A stretch of 64,000 bases of DNA from Paludisphaera mucosa (GCF_029589435.1 NZ_JARRAG010000002.1:2666001-2730000), one strand, 5' to 3'. Counted from the stretch's first letter, positions 39,243 to 48,959 are shown. Numbers and translations are program-made. Notes: a model not told the origin generated them from the sequence alone.

Positions 39243-42161
39243 TCAGGGCTCGTTGGCGTTGAGGCTGGCCTTGAGGACCTGGTCGATCCGGTGGCGCAGC
39301 TCCTTGAGGTGGGCCAGGGTCGTGTCGTCGATCTTCGGCTCCTTGCGGGCGACGGCCTCGTCGATCTTGCGGGCGATCTCGTCGAGGTGCAGCCGGGCCA
39401 GGTTCTTGGCGTCGGGGGGGACTTCGGAGGAGCCGCCGAGGAGGATGACGTAGCTGTACATCGACAGCATGCCGTCATTGCTCTTGGGGCCCAGGACCAT
39501 CGTGCTCAGGCGCTTGACGTACTCGCGCTGGAGGTTGCGGCGGATGGTCGAGATCGACGTCGGCGAGGGCCCGGCCGGCGGCGGGGCCAGCTCCGAGAAG
39601 ACGCCGTCGGTGAACGAGCGGAAGACCTCCTCGATCTTCAGCGGGTTGGCGCCCGGCTCGCTCTGGGCCTCCTGGTTCTGGAGCCGCTGGAGGGTCGACG
39701 CGGCGAGGCACTCGTCGAGGGCGATCCCCTGGATGTTCAGGATCGCCCCGTAGATGGGATAGCCCACGCCGCCGGACAGGGAGAAGCCGTGATCCTGCCA
39801 CGACTCGCGGACCAGCTTGCGGAGCAAGGCCGGCGAGAACTGGAACGCCTTGTCCGACAGGATGCGGTCGACGAGGAGCTTGAGCGCCTCGCGCTGCTTG
39901 TCGCCGGCGACGGGGACGACCGGGTCCTTCGCCTTCTCCGACCCCTTGAAGTCGCGGCTGACCGACTGGCCGCCGATGTACTCGGCCGCGAGATAGGCGC
40001 CGTTGCCGAACTGGCTGACGCAGGCCCCGAAGGCCGACCGCAGGCGGCTCCACGACTCGTCGTCGCGGACGACTTTCTTGTCCAGGTCCTTCAGCAGCTC
40101 GGCGGCCATCTCCATGCGCTGGCGGCCGTAGGCGAGGGTGTCGTTGGTGAGGTCGTAGGTGTTGACCTGGGGGTCGTAGTTGTAGAAGTCGTCGTCGGTG
40201 GCGAAGGTCAGGTCGGGGTCGGGGGACTTGGCGGCGACCTTCTTCAACTCGGCCGCCTCGTCGCCGTCGATCGGCTTGTAGGCGTACTCGATGGCCCAGT
40301 AGTCGTAGGGGCCGATGGTCGTCGAGGCGTAGTCGCCCTGCTTCTGGCCCTTGGGCGCGACGTTGATGGGGTTGTAGTCCATCACGCTGCCGGCCATCCC
40401 CTTGGCGTGGGTGACGTTCGTGTCGTTGACTTCTTCAGGGCGGAGCATGACGCTCGCCTTGAAGTTGTGCCGCAGGCCCAGCGAGTGGCCGACCTCGTGC
40501 ATCACGACTTCCTTGATCGCCTGGCCCAGGAAGCCCTCGGGGAGTTTGGGCTCCTCGGGCTTCTTGTCCTTGTCGCCATCCTTCTTCGCCTCCTCGGCGG
40601 CGAGGCTGGCCAGGGCGAGCGACGCGAACCGCATCTCGCTCGACTTGGCGGCGGAGTAATTGCAGCTCGCCAGCCGGCCCTGGCTCATGCGGCGGTAGAG
40701 CTGCGCCTGGATCGGATCCCAGCCGATGGGGACGACGTCGAGCGCCATCGCGGCCGACGCGCCCGAAGCCGTGGGCAAGCCGACCCGCGCGGCCCGCTGG
40801 ACGGCGTCGCGGCGCGAGCCCGGCGGCGGCACGGGCAGGCCGAAGCCCTGCTTGCTCGCCATGATCGGGCTGACCACCTCGGCCATCGCCAGCGGCACCA
40901 CCGACTCCGTATCGCCGCCCTGCGCGACGGGCGTCGGCACGCCGACGATCATCGCGTACTCTTCCTTCCAGGTCTTGATCCAGCTGGCGTCGAAGATGAC
41001 GTCGCCGTCGATCATCTCGCCCGTCATCGGGTCGCTGCGCAGGCCGGACATCGCGTACGTCGACCCCGTGGTGATCCAGCGCAGGGTGCAGTAGTTGATG
41101 TCCTCGGGCTCGAAGTCGTCCTGCTCGTTCTGCCAGCGGACGGCCATGGCGTTGAGGAAGCCGATCTTCTCGAACGCCTTGTTCCACTCGAGGATCCCCT
41201 GCTCCACGTACGGCCGGTGCTCGAGCGGGACGTTGTCCTCGATCCACCAGACGATCTGCTTCTTGGGGGGCGAGAGCTTGGCCTTGGGGTCGGACTTCTC
41301 CAGCCGCCAACGGTTGATCATCCGCTTGGCGTCGGTGTCGGGGTTCGCCTGGCTGTAGTCGGTGACGGCGTTGAGGAAGTGGCCGACCCGGTAATCCGCC
41401 AGCCGGGGCTTGTACCCGGACTCGGGCGCCTTGCAGAGGCTGTAGTGGATGACCATCGTCATCCCCCGCGGGTCGACCACCGGCGAGGCCCCCCCGCCGA
41501 AGAACATCGACCCGAAACGCCCCCCGGTGAAGGTGGCCTCGACCTGGATCTCGACGTTGTTGGGATACGCCCGGATCTTGAACCAGCGCGAGCGGTTCTT
41601 GTCGATCGAACCCAGCCCGACCTGGGCGAAGTCGCCCATGAAGACGTCGCCCAGGTCCACCACGAGCGCGCCGCTGGCGGGGCTGATGCTGAGGATCGGC
41701 AGCGCCATCAGGATCGAGTCGGTGTAGTTCTGCTTGACCGCCTTCTCCAGCGGCGTCCCCGAGGCCGCCGTGAAGTGCACGTTGCGGCGGACGAGCTGGA
41801 GCTTGTCGTCGATGCGGCGGAAGGAGAGCACCCACTCGTCGCCGAAGTTCAGCGGGTTGCCCGCGCTGGCGGAGCCCCGGGCGATCACGATGGGCGCGAG
41901 GATCGGCTGGTCGAGCTGGCCCGGCTTGATCTCGGCGTAGAGGTGCTGCTCCTTCTCGTGAAGGGTCAGGAAGCCCTCGTACTTCTTGGCGTCCTTGGTC
42001 AGCTCGTGGAAGTCCTGGAACTTCTTGGGCTCGGCCGGCTTGTTCGCCGCCGGATCGCCGGGCCTGGCCGGCTCCTGACCGATCGCCCCCGGCCCGCTCG
42101 TCAGGCCGGCCAGGAGCGCCGCGGCGAGCGCGGCTCCCGGCAAACGCTTCAACAAATCCAT
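39243..42161 (-). CDS. Secreted zinc metalloprotease, metzincin-type (DUF5117/DUF4953-like)
   Basis: 972 residues from the ATG at 42161 (TGGAGG 5 bases upstream) with a signal peptide (LLKRLPGAALAAALLAGLTS) and a Pro/Ala-rich linker. The zinc site HEVGHSLGLRH (H555, H559, H565; E556 catalytic) is the metzincin HExxHxxGxxH pattern, followed further on by a methionine-containing GSVMDYNPINV that fits the Met-turn. Upstream FQDFHELTKDAKKYEGFLTLH and PILAPIVIARG match the large planctomycete/Bacteroidetes secreted zinc-protease family with DUF5117 and DUF5118. Substrate unknown. Confidence 0.85.
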   Translation of the reverse strand: MDLLKRLPGAALAAALLAGLTSGPGAIGQEPARPGDPAANKPAEPKKFQDFHELTKDAKKYEGFLTLHEKEQHLYAEIKPGQLDQPILAPIVIARGSASAGNPLNFGDEWVLSFRRIDDKLQLVRRNVHFTAASGTPLEKAVKQNYTDSILMALPILSISPASGALVVDLGDVFMGDFAQVGLGSIDKNRSRWFKIRAYPNNVEIQVEATFTGGRFGSMFFGGGASPVVDPRGMTMVIHYSLCKAPESGYKPRLADYRVGHFLNAVTDYSQANPDTDAKRMINRWRLEKSDPKAKLSPPKKQIVWWIEDNVPLEHRPYVEQGILEWNKAFEKIGFLNAMAVRWQNEQDDFEPEDINYCTLRWITTGSTYAMSGLRSDPMTGEMIDGDVIFDASWIKTWKEEYAMIVGVPTPVAQGGDTESVVPLAMAEVVSPIMASKQGFGLPVPPPGSRRDAVQRAARVGLPTASGASAAMALDVVPIGWDPIQAQLYRRMSQGRLASCNYSAAKSSEMRFASLALASLAAEEAKKDGDKDKKPEEPKLPEGFLGQAIKEVVMHEVGHSLGLRHNFKASVMLRPEEVNDTNVTHAKGMAGSVMDYNPINVAPKGQKQGDYASTTIGPYDYWAIEYAYKPIDGDEAAELKKVAAKSPDPDLTFATDDDFYNYDPQVNTYDLTNDTLAYGRQRMEMAAELLKDLDKKVVRDDESWSRLRSAFGACVSQFGNGAYLAAEYIGGQSVSRDFKGSEKAKDPVVPVAGDKQREALKLLVDRILSDKAFQFSPALLRKLVRESWQDHGFSLSGGVGYPIYGAILNIQGIALDECLAASTLQRLQNQEAQSEPGANPLKIEEVFRSFTDGVFSELAPPPAGPSPTSISTIRRNLQREYVKRLSTMVLGPKSNDGMLSMYSYVILLGGSSEVPPDAKNLARLHLDEIARKIDEAVARKEPKIDDTTLAHLKELRHRIDQVLKASLNANEP

Positions 42162-42535
42162 CGTCGCCTCCAGAACGAGATCCCATGCTTCACAACAAGA
42201 TGGGCCGCGGGCGACGGGAGGCCGCAGACTCGACCGAAGCCGTCCACCCCGCCCAGTCGCAATCTTCGACAAAAGTCACAGCGAAAAGCAAGAGGCCGCC
42301 TCCCCGTTCTTTAGGAGTCGCTTCCGACCGTGACGATGGACGTTTCGCCCCTCGCGACCGGATCGCGGCGGCTCGCGAGCGCAGCCCCGGCTTCGACGGG
42401 CGGCGAGGCCCGGTCGAGGCGGCGGCCTCTCCGGGGAGGGCCGATGTGATCGAGGGACGGACCTGCTAGACTGGCCTCGTGAACAGGGAAGGCCGTCGCG
42501 ACGACCGATCGATAGGGAAGGGAGACGCCGCCGAG
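42162..42535. other. Divergent intergenic region, 374 bp
   Basis: Between the metalloprotease and a small acidic protein gene. I see no gene, repeat or convincing promoter in it. Confidence 0.5.
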
Positions 42536-42844
42536 ATGGACGATCAAGCCGTCATCGTCGAGTTCGAGTATCCGGAAGACAGCCTCGATCCCCTGCTGGA
42601 GCTGGAAGACCACCTGGAAGCGGCGATCGAGACGGCCGAACTCGGCGAGTTCGACGGCCACGAGCTTTCCGTCGACCTGGATCAGGGCGTGCTGGATTTC
42701 TACGGCCCCGACGCCGAGGCGATCCTCACCGCCGTCCGCCCGCTCCTGCAGGCCGCGACCTGCCTGCGAAACGTCCGCGTCACGCTCCGCTACGGCCCTC
42801 CCGAAGACGGCGTCGCCGAACGCGTGGAGACGCTCGTCGACTGA
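42536..42844 (+). CDS. Small acidic hypothetical protein
   Basis: 102 residues; ATG at 42536 with GGGAGA upstream. Strongly acidic with a beta-alpha-beta pattern: AVIVEFEYPEDSLDPLLELE, LEAAIETAELGEFDGHELS, GVLDFYGPDAEAILTAVRP and a conserved-looking end VRVTLRYGPPEDGVAERVE. No catalytic motif. The amphipathic alternation and good ribosome site make it a real gene, but its function is unknown. Confidence 0.65.
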   Translation: MDDQAVIVEFEYPEDSLDPLLELEDHLEAAIETAELGEFDGHELSVDLDQGVLDFYGPDAEAILTAVRPLLQAATCLRNVRVTLRYGPPEDGVAERVETLVD

Positions 42845-43612
42845 GGCCGCGTCGGGCCTATTCGCGAGGATGGGATTCGGAGGTCCACGTTGCATGCCCC
42901 GTCGCGCCTCCGGGGAGAGGCTCGCCGTCTCGGCGTGGAGCGTCTCACGGACACCTGTGACGGCGTGCTATCATGGATGATCGAGCTGCGGACCCGGTCG
43001 AATATTCGGAGGTCATGGGACAGTCCGGGGCCATCCTGGGCTGGGGCCATGACCGGGCGGGTCCCGGGGGCAAAAGTGGTCCTGGCGAAACCCGCGAGCC
43101 GTGCTCGCGGTCGAATGTCGTGTTTCGATTGATTTTTAGCGGCGAGATGGATGATGCTTTGGGGCTCTGGGCGCATATGGCGAAATGCGTCGACCGTCCA
43201 GTCGTGCTTTCCAATAGGGAAGTGGCCGCTCCCAAGTCCATCCACCGCATGGGAAACCGACTCGACACGACGGCGAACATCGCGACCTTCGGTTCGAGGG
43301 AATCCGTCACATTCCACCGATTATTTGATGGATTCGGCTCCTGGCCCCGACCAGAACGATCGCACCGTGGGTCCGGACGTTTCTGGAAATCAACACCATG
43401 ACCCCATCCTAGCCAAAATGCTCGTGACATCGATATATTGCTTGACTTAACTACGTCCAATTTGGTTCATGTAGACGTCGTCGGAATCACCCTCCCGCTG
43501 CAAAGAAACCTCGCTGATCCGGCACGACAATTGCCATCCGCCCTTTTCCTAAACTTGTTTTCCGCACGCTTCACGGATTGATCACCTCAGGGAATTCTTC
43601 GAGGAACTCAGC
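42845..43612. other. Intergenic region, 768 bp, leader of the PEP-CTERM gene
   Basis: No supported gene; open frames here lack ribosome sites and recognisable composition. It contains a compact hairpin at 43092-43110 (CCGCGAGC-CGT-GCTCGCGG). AT content rises from about 43390 towards the PEP-CTERM start, with TTGACT near 43442 but no good -10. Confidence 0.45.
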
Positions 43613-44257
43613 ATGAAGACCGTCCGCTCGCTCTGCCTTCTCGCCGCCTTCGCCGCTGCCGTCATCGCCGCCCCCGCCACCCACGCCGGGCCCGTCCCGG
43701 TCGACTTCGGCACCACGGGCACCTTCAACGGCTCCAACGACACGTTCTACGACGCCGGCGGCAACAACATCATCTCGTTCGACGGCCTGGGTCTCAAGAC
43801 GATCAACCTCGACACCACAAGCCCAACGGTTTCCACCACCAACTTCGGGTCGTTCGACACGACCCTATTCAACTCGACCGCCGAGATCACCTTCTCCGTG
43901 AGCTTCGCGTTGACGATCCAGCAGCTGAACCCGACCCCGAGCGGGAGCGACATCATCGTTTTCACCGGAACGATCGCGGGATCGCTGAGCAACGGCACCA
44001 GCAGCCTCACGCTGACGTTCGACCCGCCGTTGTTCCAGACGATCGCCGGCAGCCCCGACGTCAAGTACTCCATCATCTCGGCCGACACGGGCATCCCCGG
44101 CACCGTCGCCATCGCCCCGAACTTGAGCGGCGGGGCCACGACCATTCAGGGCCGGGTGGAGATTTCCGCGGTCCCCGAGCCCTCGACGATCGCCCTCGCC
44201 GGCCTCGCCGCCCCGATGGTGCTGATGTATCGCCGCCGGTCGCTCCGGACGGTCTGA
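43613..44257 (+). CDS. PEP-CTERM sorted secreted protein
   Basis: 214 residues. Signal peptide (LCLLAAFAAAVIAAPATHAG), a Thr/Ser/Asn-rich beta-sandwich-like body, and a C-terminal PEP-CTERM signal: VPEPSTIALAGLAAPMVLMYRRR (PEP motif, hydrophobic helix, basic tail, residues about 192-214). PEP-CTERM proteins are processed by exosortase and exported to the surface, usually together with exopolysaccharide; no exosortase gene is in the window. A strong terminator follows. Confidence 0.88.
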   Translation: MKTVRSLCLLAAFAAAVIAAPATHAGPVPVDFGTTGTFNGSNDTFYDAGGNNIISFDGLGLKTINLDTTSPTVSTTNFGSFDTTLFNSTAEITFSVSFALTIQQLNPTPSGSDIIVFTGTIAGSLSNGTSSLTLTFDPPLFQTIAGSPDVKYSIISADTGIPGTVAIAPNLSGGATTIQGRVEISAVPEPSTIALAGLAAPMVLMYRRRSLRTV

Positions 44258-44286
44258 CCCCGCGATCGGTCTCGAGCAACGGAAAC

Positions 44287-44326
44287 GGCATGCTTCCAGG
44301 CGACTGGTCGCATGCCTTTTTTTTTT
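44287..44326 (+). terminator. Strong Rho-independent terminator after PEP-CTERM gene
   Basis: Outer stem GGCATGC / GCATGCC and inner stem CCAG / CTGG around GCGA, followed by ten Ts (44317-44326). The best terminator in the window. Confidence 0.92.
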
Positions 44327-44716
44327 GCCCACCCCGTCGATGATCGAGTCCGACCGAACCTGTCTGTGAGGACGGCGGGGTCGCCCTCGGCGTGAGCGCC
44401 GATCCCCGACCGACCTCCCACGCGCGGCCGACGTCAGGACCACCTCGAACGGACCTGGCTCGTCCCGGCGAGTCCGACGGCCGCGGTGTGAGCGGCCATG
44501 CTTCGCCCTTCGTGATGCAGACGCAGGCTTGTCGCCGTTTCTATGCGTCTGATGAACACATCGCCCGGACCGGTTCGCGTCATTCTCTCGGGACGCCCCA
44601 CCGCCGAGTGATTCGAGCGGTCGGGCTCGGGTCGGTCCGCGCCATCCGGTCCTGGGGCAGGGCGAGGATTCAGGGGGGGCTGCGCCCTGAACGCGGAATG
44701 GCGACGCCGCTTCGAA

Positions 44717-44757
44717 GCGCCTTCGCCGCATCCTGCGCCTTCGCCGCATCCTGCGCC
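44717..44757. repeat. 18-bp tandem duplication
   Basis: GCGCCTTCGCCGCATCCT twice in direct succession plus the first five bases of a third unit. Non-coding. Confidence 0.85.
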
Positions 44758-44803
44758 CAGATCCAGCCCCGAGATAGGCTCGAGGGAAGGGATGAGCGGC
44801 GGA

Positions 44804-44831
44804 TTGAATTAAACGTATGTTAATATATAAA
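44804..44831 (+). promoter_or_regulatory. Orphan sigma-70-like promoter
   Basis: TTGAAT, 16-base spacer, TATAAA in an AT-rich patch. No coding sequence is credible for about 1.1 kb downstream. Confidence 0.35.
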
Positions 44832-45938
44832 GATGAGAAAAAAATTGTCTGGCTGATGTGGATTCGACTCGCCTCGGTCGGAAAGGGCCGCGGAGGCCCA
44901 GGCCGGCCCCGCTCCGACGAGACTCGCCTAGTCTAGCCCGACCCGACGACGTCGGGATCGTCACGCAGGGTCTGATCTGCGATCGAACCGAGCGCGAGAT
45001 CGTGCCCGGCGACGCGGGCTGCGATAGGCCGCGCGGCGGCGAAGCGTCGGTCCCGGAAGCGGGCCGCCGGGTCGTCGTCACGGCTCGGAGCGCGCGCACG
45101 ACACGGACCATCGATCCGGTCGAGCGGGCCGTCGGGACGCGGCCCGCGAAGCGCCGCTCGACCCGCCCCTTCGCTTCCCTCGGCGGCGCCGCGCCCTAAC
45201 GGGTCGTGTGGGGACGCCGAGCTGCGCGCGGGAAATCCGTCGATTGCCACGCGAATCGGGGCGGTCAAGGGGTCGTAGCCGGGGTGCGAAGGCCGCGGGC
45301 GCCATGGTGTAGAGCCGGCCCGTCCGGCCTCCGACCAAGGGCCACCGCATCGGCCCGCGCGCCGACCCGGGGTGGCCGGCCATCACTTCTAAATATCATG
45401 AATTCTGAATAACTAATGAATTCGGACCGCCGCCGCGATCGAGCGGGCGTTCGATTCGTTCTATGAATGTTCGCACACGTTTTATTATGCCGTCGCGATT
45501 CCGGGCCTGCATACAGCCATCGAATCAGGCTGTGGGAAAATCCGCATATTATTTCGCACGGCGCTTGACGAGGCCCGGACACGCCGCTAACTTCATGTCG
45601 ATCTGTGGATGCGACCTCGTCGACGAACGGGCGTCGCCTCCCGATCGACCACCCTGTGCGTGGTCGTCCGACGGGTCGTCGCGGCGAGTCCAACGCCGCC
45701 CCCGACCGCATTCGCAGGCTCGATGATAAGGACGATGCATGCAGCTCGGCGAATAGACGTCGGGCGGCCCCGTCCCCGTTCGACGTGGATCTCTTCACCC
45801 TCAAGGCTCGACCCCGGATTCTCGACATGACCCCCGGCCCATCGTCGGGTGGTCACCCGGCTCCGCTGCGCATTCGCCGCGACGGCGCCCGACCCCAGAC
45901 ATTTCCCGTGATCAATCACCTCGATGAGAGAGCTTCGT

Positions 45939-46724
45939 ATGCTTATCGCGCGCCTCATCCCCGGACGTCGCCGCCCGGCCGCCAGCCGCACCGTCTCCCG
46001 TCCCATCCGCCCGGCCGTCGAACCGATGGAGCGGCGCGAGCTGCTGGCGTCGGCCCTGACGATCGGCAACCCCCGGGTCGTCGAGGGGACCGGGGGCGCC
46101 GGCCCCGCGATGAGCTTCACCGTCTCGCTGCTGATCCCCTCGACGGTCCCGGTGACGGTCTCCTACAACACGGCCGACCGGACCGCCCGGGCGGGGTCGG
46201 ACTACGTCGCGGCCTCCGGGACGCTGACGTTCGCCCCCGGCGAGCTCGCCAAGTCCGTGCCCGTGACGATCGTGCCCGACGCGCTCCCCGAGCCGACCGA
46301 GTCGTTCACGATGAACCTCTCGAACCCGATCAACGCCATCCTCTCGGGCGCGACCGGCCTGGGCTCGATCGTCGACGACGACACGGCGGTGGCCCCGGCG
46401 TTGTCGGTGGCCGACGTGCGGATGAGTCGGGGGCTGGGAGGCAGCCGGACGATGAGCTTCACGATCGCGTTGAACGCGGCGCAGGCGGCGCCCGTGACGG
46501 TGACCGCGGCGACGGGGAACTGGTCGGCCGTCGCGGGCGTGGACTACGCGGCGAGCACGCAGGTGTTCACGTTCGCCCCCGGCGAGACGAGCAAGACGTT
46601 CTCGGTGACGATCTACGGGACGCCCACGCCGGTCGCCGAGAAGAAGTTCCTGGTGAGGTTGAGCGGCACCGCCGCGGCCCTCGCCCGCGGCACCGCCGCG
46701 GGCACGCTGGTCTTCGGCGCCTGA
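45939..46724 (+). CDS. Calx-beta domain protein with LEPR-XLL motif, copy 1
   Basis: 261 residues from the ATG at 45939, chosen because it aligns gap-free with copy 2 (MLIARLIPGRRR against MMIQRFVPGRRR) and has GAGAGAG upstream. LEPR-XLL motif AVEPMERRELLAS at about 28-40, then two Calx-beta repeats (ADRTARAGSDYVAASGTLTFAPGE and GVDYAASTQVFTFAPGETSK), which bind Ca2+ in other proteins. It ends right after the second repeat (GTLVFGA). Exported surface protein by inference. From base 46008 to the stop codon it is identical to copy 2 except for two bases. Confidence 0.82.
   Translation: MLIARLIPGRRRPAASRTVSRPIRPAVEPMERRELLASALTIGNPRVVEGTGGAGPAMSFTVSLLIPSTVPVTVSYNTADRTARAGSDYVAASGTLTFAPGELAKSVPVTIVPDALPEPTESFTMNLSNPINAILSGATGLGSIVDDDTAVAPALSVADVRMSRGLGGSRTMSFTIALNAAQAAPVTVTAATGNWSAVAGVDYAASTQVFTFAPGETSKTFSVTIYGTPTPVAEKKFLVRLSGTAAALARGTAAGTLVFGA
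46008..46724 (+). repeat. 717-bp near-identical repeat, copy 1
   Basis: Matches 47606-48322 at a constant offset of 1598 bases with two substitutions, both close to the 3' end (Ser/Arg and Ala/Thr changes). Identity starts abruptly at codon 24 and stops at the stop codon. Confidence 0.93.
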
Positions 46725-47536
46725 CGAAACGGAGCCGACACCTCGCCGGGGCCGGGCGGTGCGCAGCTTCGCCGCGACCGCCCCGGTCCCGTGAGTCGAG
46801 GACGACATCAGCGTCCCCCCCTCACGAGTCTCCGTCTCGTGCGAACTGGTCGCGGAGGATTCGCAACAGCCTGCGGGGCGACGAATCGACGTCCGTCGAG
46901 CCAAGGCGATCGGCGCGGGGCCGGCGGCCGAACGTCGCCGGTCGGCTCCCGCGGATCGGCAGCAGGCGTCGCGTCGCAGCACGTCCGCCTGAAGCGGAGG
47001 CGTGCACGATGGATCGCCTTCGCGGACCCGGCAGGATCCAGCGCCGACCGCGTGTAGCAAGTCATCCACCATCAGCGCCGAGGGAAGGTCGCCCAACTGT
47101 TTATGTCGCAATGCGATCATTAAATCATATGCACCCCTTCTCTGGCCGCACATCCCGTGCGATCCGCGGAGTCGACGATCTCGGCGGGCTGCGGGACCGG
47201 CTGCAACTCGCCGAATGTGATGGCCTAACGTTCACAAGTTCGTGATGGATCGAGCGGTGCAATGTCGCCGGCACGTCTGCCAGATGGCTTACAACGCCGC
47301 GCTCAGCCATGACCGCGTGCTCAACCATCTCAAAGATGCATGCGGCCCCGCCGACACCCCTGGAACGACTCCATGCTTGTTCGATGTGCGTATTCTCCCG
47401 CACGAGGAAAAAACCAAAGCCGTCACTCAAGTCTCGACCTAGGGTTGCGATGCCTTCCGAAACTGATGCGTTCTCGAAGCGATGATCTCGACATGCGACG
47501 TCGCATATCCTCGCCGAACACGAGGGAGAGCACGAT
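46725..47536. other. Intergenic region between the Calx-beta genes, 812 bp
   Basis: No supported gene. No sequence in common with the flank of copy 1. A 66-codon frame at 47242 lacks a ribosome site and recognisable features. Confidence 0.5.
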
Positions 47537-48322
47537 ATGATGATTCAACGCTTCGTACCCGGTCGTCGACGATCGGTCGCCCCTCGTGCCACCACGCTCC
47601 GCACACGCCCGGCCGTCGAACCGATGGAGCGGCGCGAGCTGCTGGCGTCGGCCCTGACGATCGGCAACCCCCGGGTCGTCGAGGGGACCGGGGGCGCCGG
47701 CCCCGCGATGAGCTTCACCGTCTCGCTGCTGATCCCCTCGACGGTCCCGGTGACGGTCTCCTACAACACGGCCGACCGGACCGCCCGGGCGGGGTCGGAC
47801 TACGTCGCGGCCTCCGGGACGCTGACGTTCGCCCCCGGCGAGCTCGCCAAGTCCGTGCCCGTGACGATCGTGCCCGACGCGCTCCCCGAGCCGACCGAGT
47901 CGTTCACGATGAACCTCTCGAACCCGATCAACGCCATCCTCTCGGGCGCGACCGGCCTGGGCTCGATCGTCGACGACGACACGGCGGTGGCCCCGGCGTT
48001 GTCGGTGGCCGACGTGCGGATGAGTCGGGGGCTGGGAGGCAGCCGGACGATGAGCTTCACGATCGCGTTGAACGCGGCGCAGGCGGCGCCCGTGACGGTG
48101 ACCGCGGCGACGGGGAACTGGTCGGCCGTCGCGGGCGTGGACTACGCGGCGAGCACGCAGGTGTTCACGTTCGCCCCCGGCGAGACGAGCAAGACGTTCT
48201 CGGTGACGATCTACGGGACGCCCACGCCGGTCGCCGAGAAGAAGTTCCTGGTGAGGTTGAGAGGCACCACCGCGGCCCTCGCCCGCGGCACCGCCGCGGG
48301 CACGCTGGTCTTCGGCGCCTGA
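47537..48322 (+). CDS. Calx-beta domain protein with LEPR-XLL motif, copy 2
   Basis: 261 residues, same length as copy 1. The ATG at 47537 has GAGGGAGA 7 bases upstream. The first 23 residues (MMIQRFVPGRRRSVAPRATT...) are only about half identical to copy 1; from Pro-Ala-Val-Glu-Pro onward the proteins differ at two residues. Architecture: LEPR-XLL motif, two Calx-beta repeats. The mixed pattern (diverged head, identical remainder) points to gene conversion rather than simple recent duplication. Confidence 0.82.
   Translation: MMIQRFVPGRRRSVAPRATTLRTRPAVEPMERRELLASALTIGNPRVVEGTGGAGPAMSFTVSLLIPSTVPVTVSYNTADRTARAGSDYVAASGTLTFAPGELAKSVPVTIVPDALPEPTESFTMNLSNPINAILSGATGLGSIVDDDTAVAPALSVADVRMSRGLGGSRTMSFTIALNAAQAAPVTVTAATGNWSAVAGVDYAASTQVFTFAPGETSKTFSVTIYGTPTPVAEKKFLVRLRGTTAALARGTAAGTLVFGA
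47606..48322 (+). repeat. 717-bp near-identical repeat, copy 2
   Basis: Partner of 46008-46724. Flanking sequence on both sides is unrelated to that of copy 1. Confidence 0.93.
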
Positions 48323-48427
48323 TCCGCACGCCCGTCGTCCCCCATCCTGCGAGATCGGCCGCACCGGGTACGACTGACGGGGAGCGGCCCACACGACGTC
48401 GCGATCAACGATCGTGTCTTGACTTCA

Positions 48428-48465
48428 CCAGCCCCTTTGGGATCCTCCGAACCCAAAGGGGCTGG
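48428..48465. terminator. 14-bp perfect inverted repeat downstream of Calx-beta copy 2
   Basis: CCAGCCCCTTTGGG, 10-base loop, CCCAAAGGGGCTGG, 105 bases after the stop. No T tract; could terminate transcription or be a small mobile-repeat remnant. Confidence 0.5.
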
Positions 48466-48545
48466 ATGTGTGGTCGCCCCACGAGGCTCCTGCCGCTGTA
48501 GGGCCGGATCGTCCGTACGGTTCGATGTCGAGATGAGGGGCCTCC

Positions 48546-48959
48546 ATGACAAGCGAAACTCCGACGCCCGACGTCGCACGAGGCGCCTTCTGGACCGGAC
48601 GCGTCCTGTCGGGTCTTGCCATCGTCTTCTTGCTGCTCGACGGCGTCATGAAGATCGCCAGGGCGCAGCCGGTCCTGGAGGCGAGCGCCGAGCTGCAAAT
48701 CCCCTTGCGGGTCGTTCCCGGGCTCGGCGTCGTGCTGGTGGTCGCGACCCTGATCTACGCCCTGCCCCGGACGTCGGTCCTGGGCGCGATCCTGCTGACC
48801 GGTTATCTCGGCGGCGCGACCTGGACCCACGTTCGGATGGGAGGTCCGGCGTTCCCGGTCGTATTTCCGAGCCTCATCGCGGCCTTCGTCTGGGGCGGGC
48901 TGTATCTCCGCGAGCCTCGCCTACGGTCGCTCATCCCGCTGCGAAACCCGCGCGGGTAA
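48546..48959 (+). CDS. DoxX-like small membrane protein
   Basis: 137 residues with four hydrophobic helices (GRVLSGLAIVFLLLDGVMKI, VPGLGVVLVVATLIYAL, SVLGAILLTGYLGGATWTHV, VVFPSLIAAFVWGGLYL). Order and motifs (LDGVMKI, TGYLGGATWTHVRMG) fit the DoxX-like family 2. The function of these proteins is poorly known. It stands alone. Confidence 0.75.
   Translation: MTSETPTPDVARGAFWTGRVLSGLAIVFLLLDGVMKIARAQPVLEASAELQIPLRVVPGLGVVLVVATLIYALPRTSVLGAILLTGYLGGATWTHVRMGGPAFPVVFPSLIAAFVWGGLYLREPRLRSLIPLRNPRG

Larger units (their letters stand above)
44258..45938. other. Gene-poor region, about 1.7 kb
   Basis: No believable gene. It holds the PEP-CTERM terminator, an 18-bp tandem duplication (44717-44757), an orphan promoter-like sequence at 44804-44831, and AT-rich patches near 44800-44850, 45385-45425 (ATGAATTC twice) and 45470-45560. 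Open frames here have irregular composition. Confidence 0.5.

Noticed and set aside
42973-43401. 142-codon frame in the spacer before the PEP-CTERM gene
   Set aside because: No ribosome site, no domain, composition not like neighbouring proteins.
44717-44757. 18-bp tandem duplication as the start of a functional repeat array
   Set aside because: Only two full units plus five bases; a simple slippage duplication is sufficient.
44858-45199. 113-codon frame after the orphan promoter
   Set aside because: No ribosome site and irregular Arg/Pro-rich composition; not enough to call a gene.
45605-47245. 546-codon plus-strand frame across Calx-beta copy 1
   Set aside because: Out of frame with the recognised Calx-beta gene and low-complexity; the equivalent frame over copy 2 is equally long because the DNA is the same.
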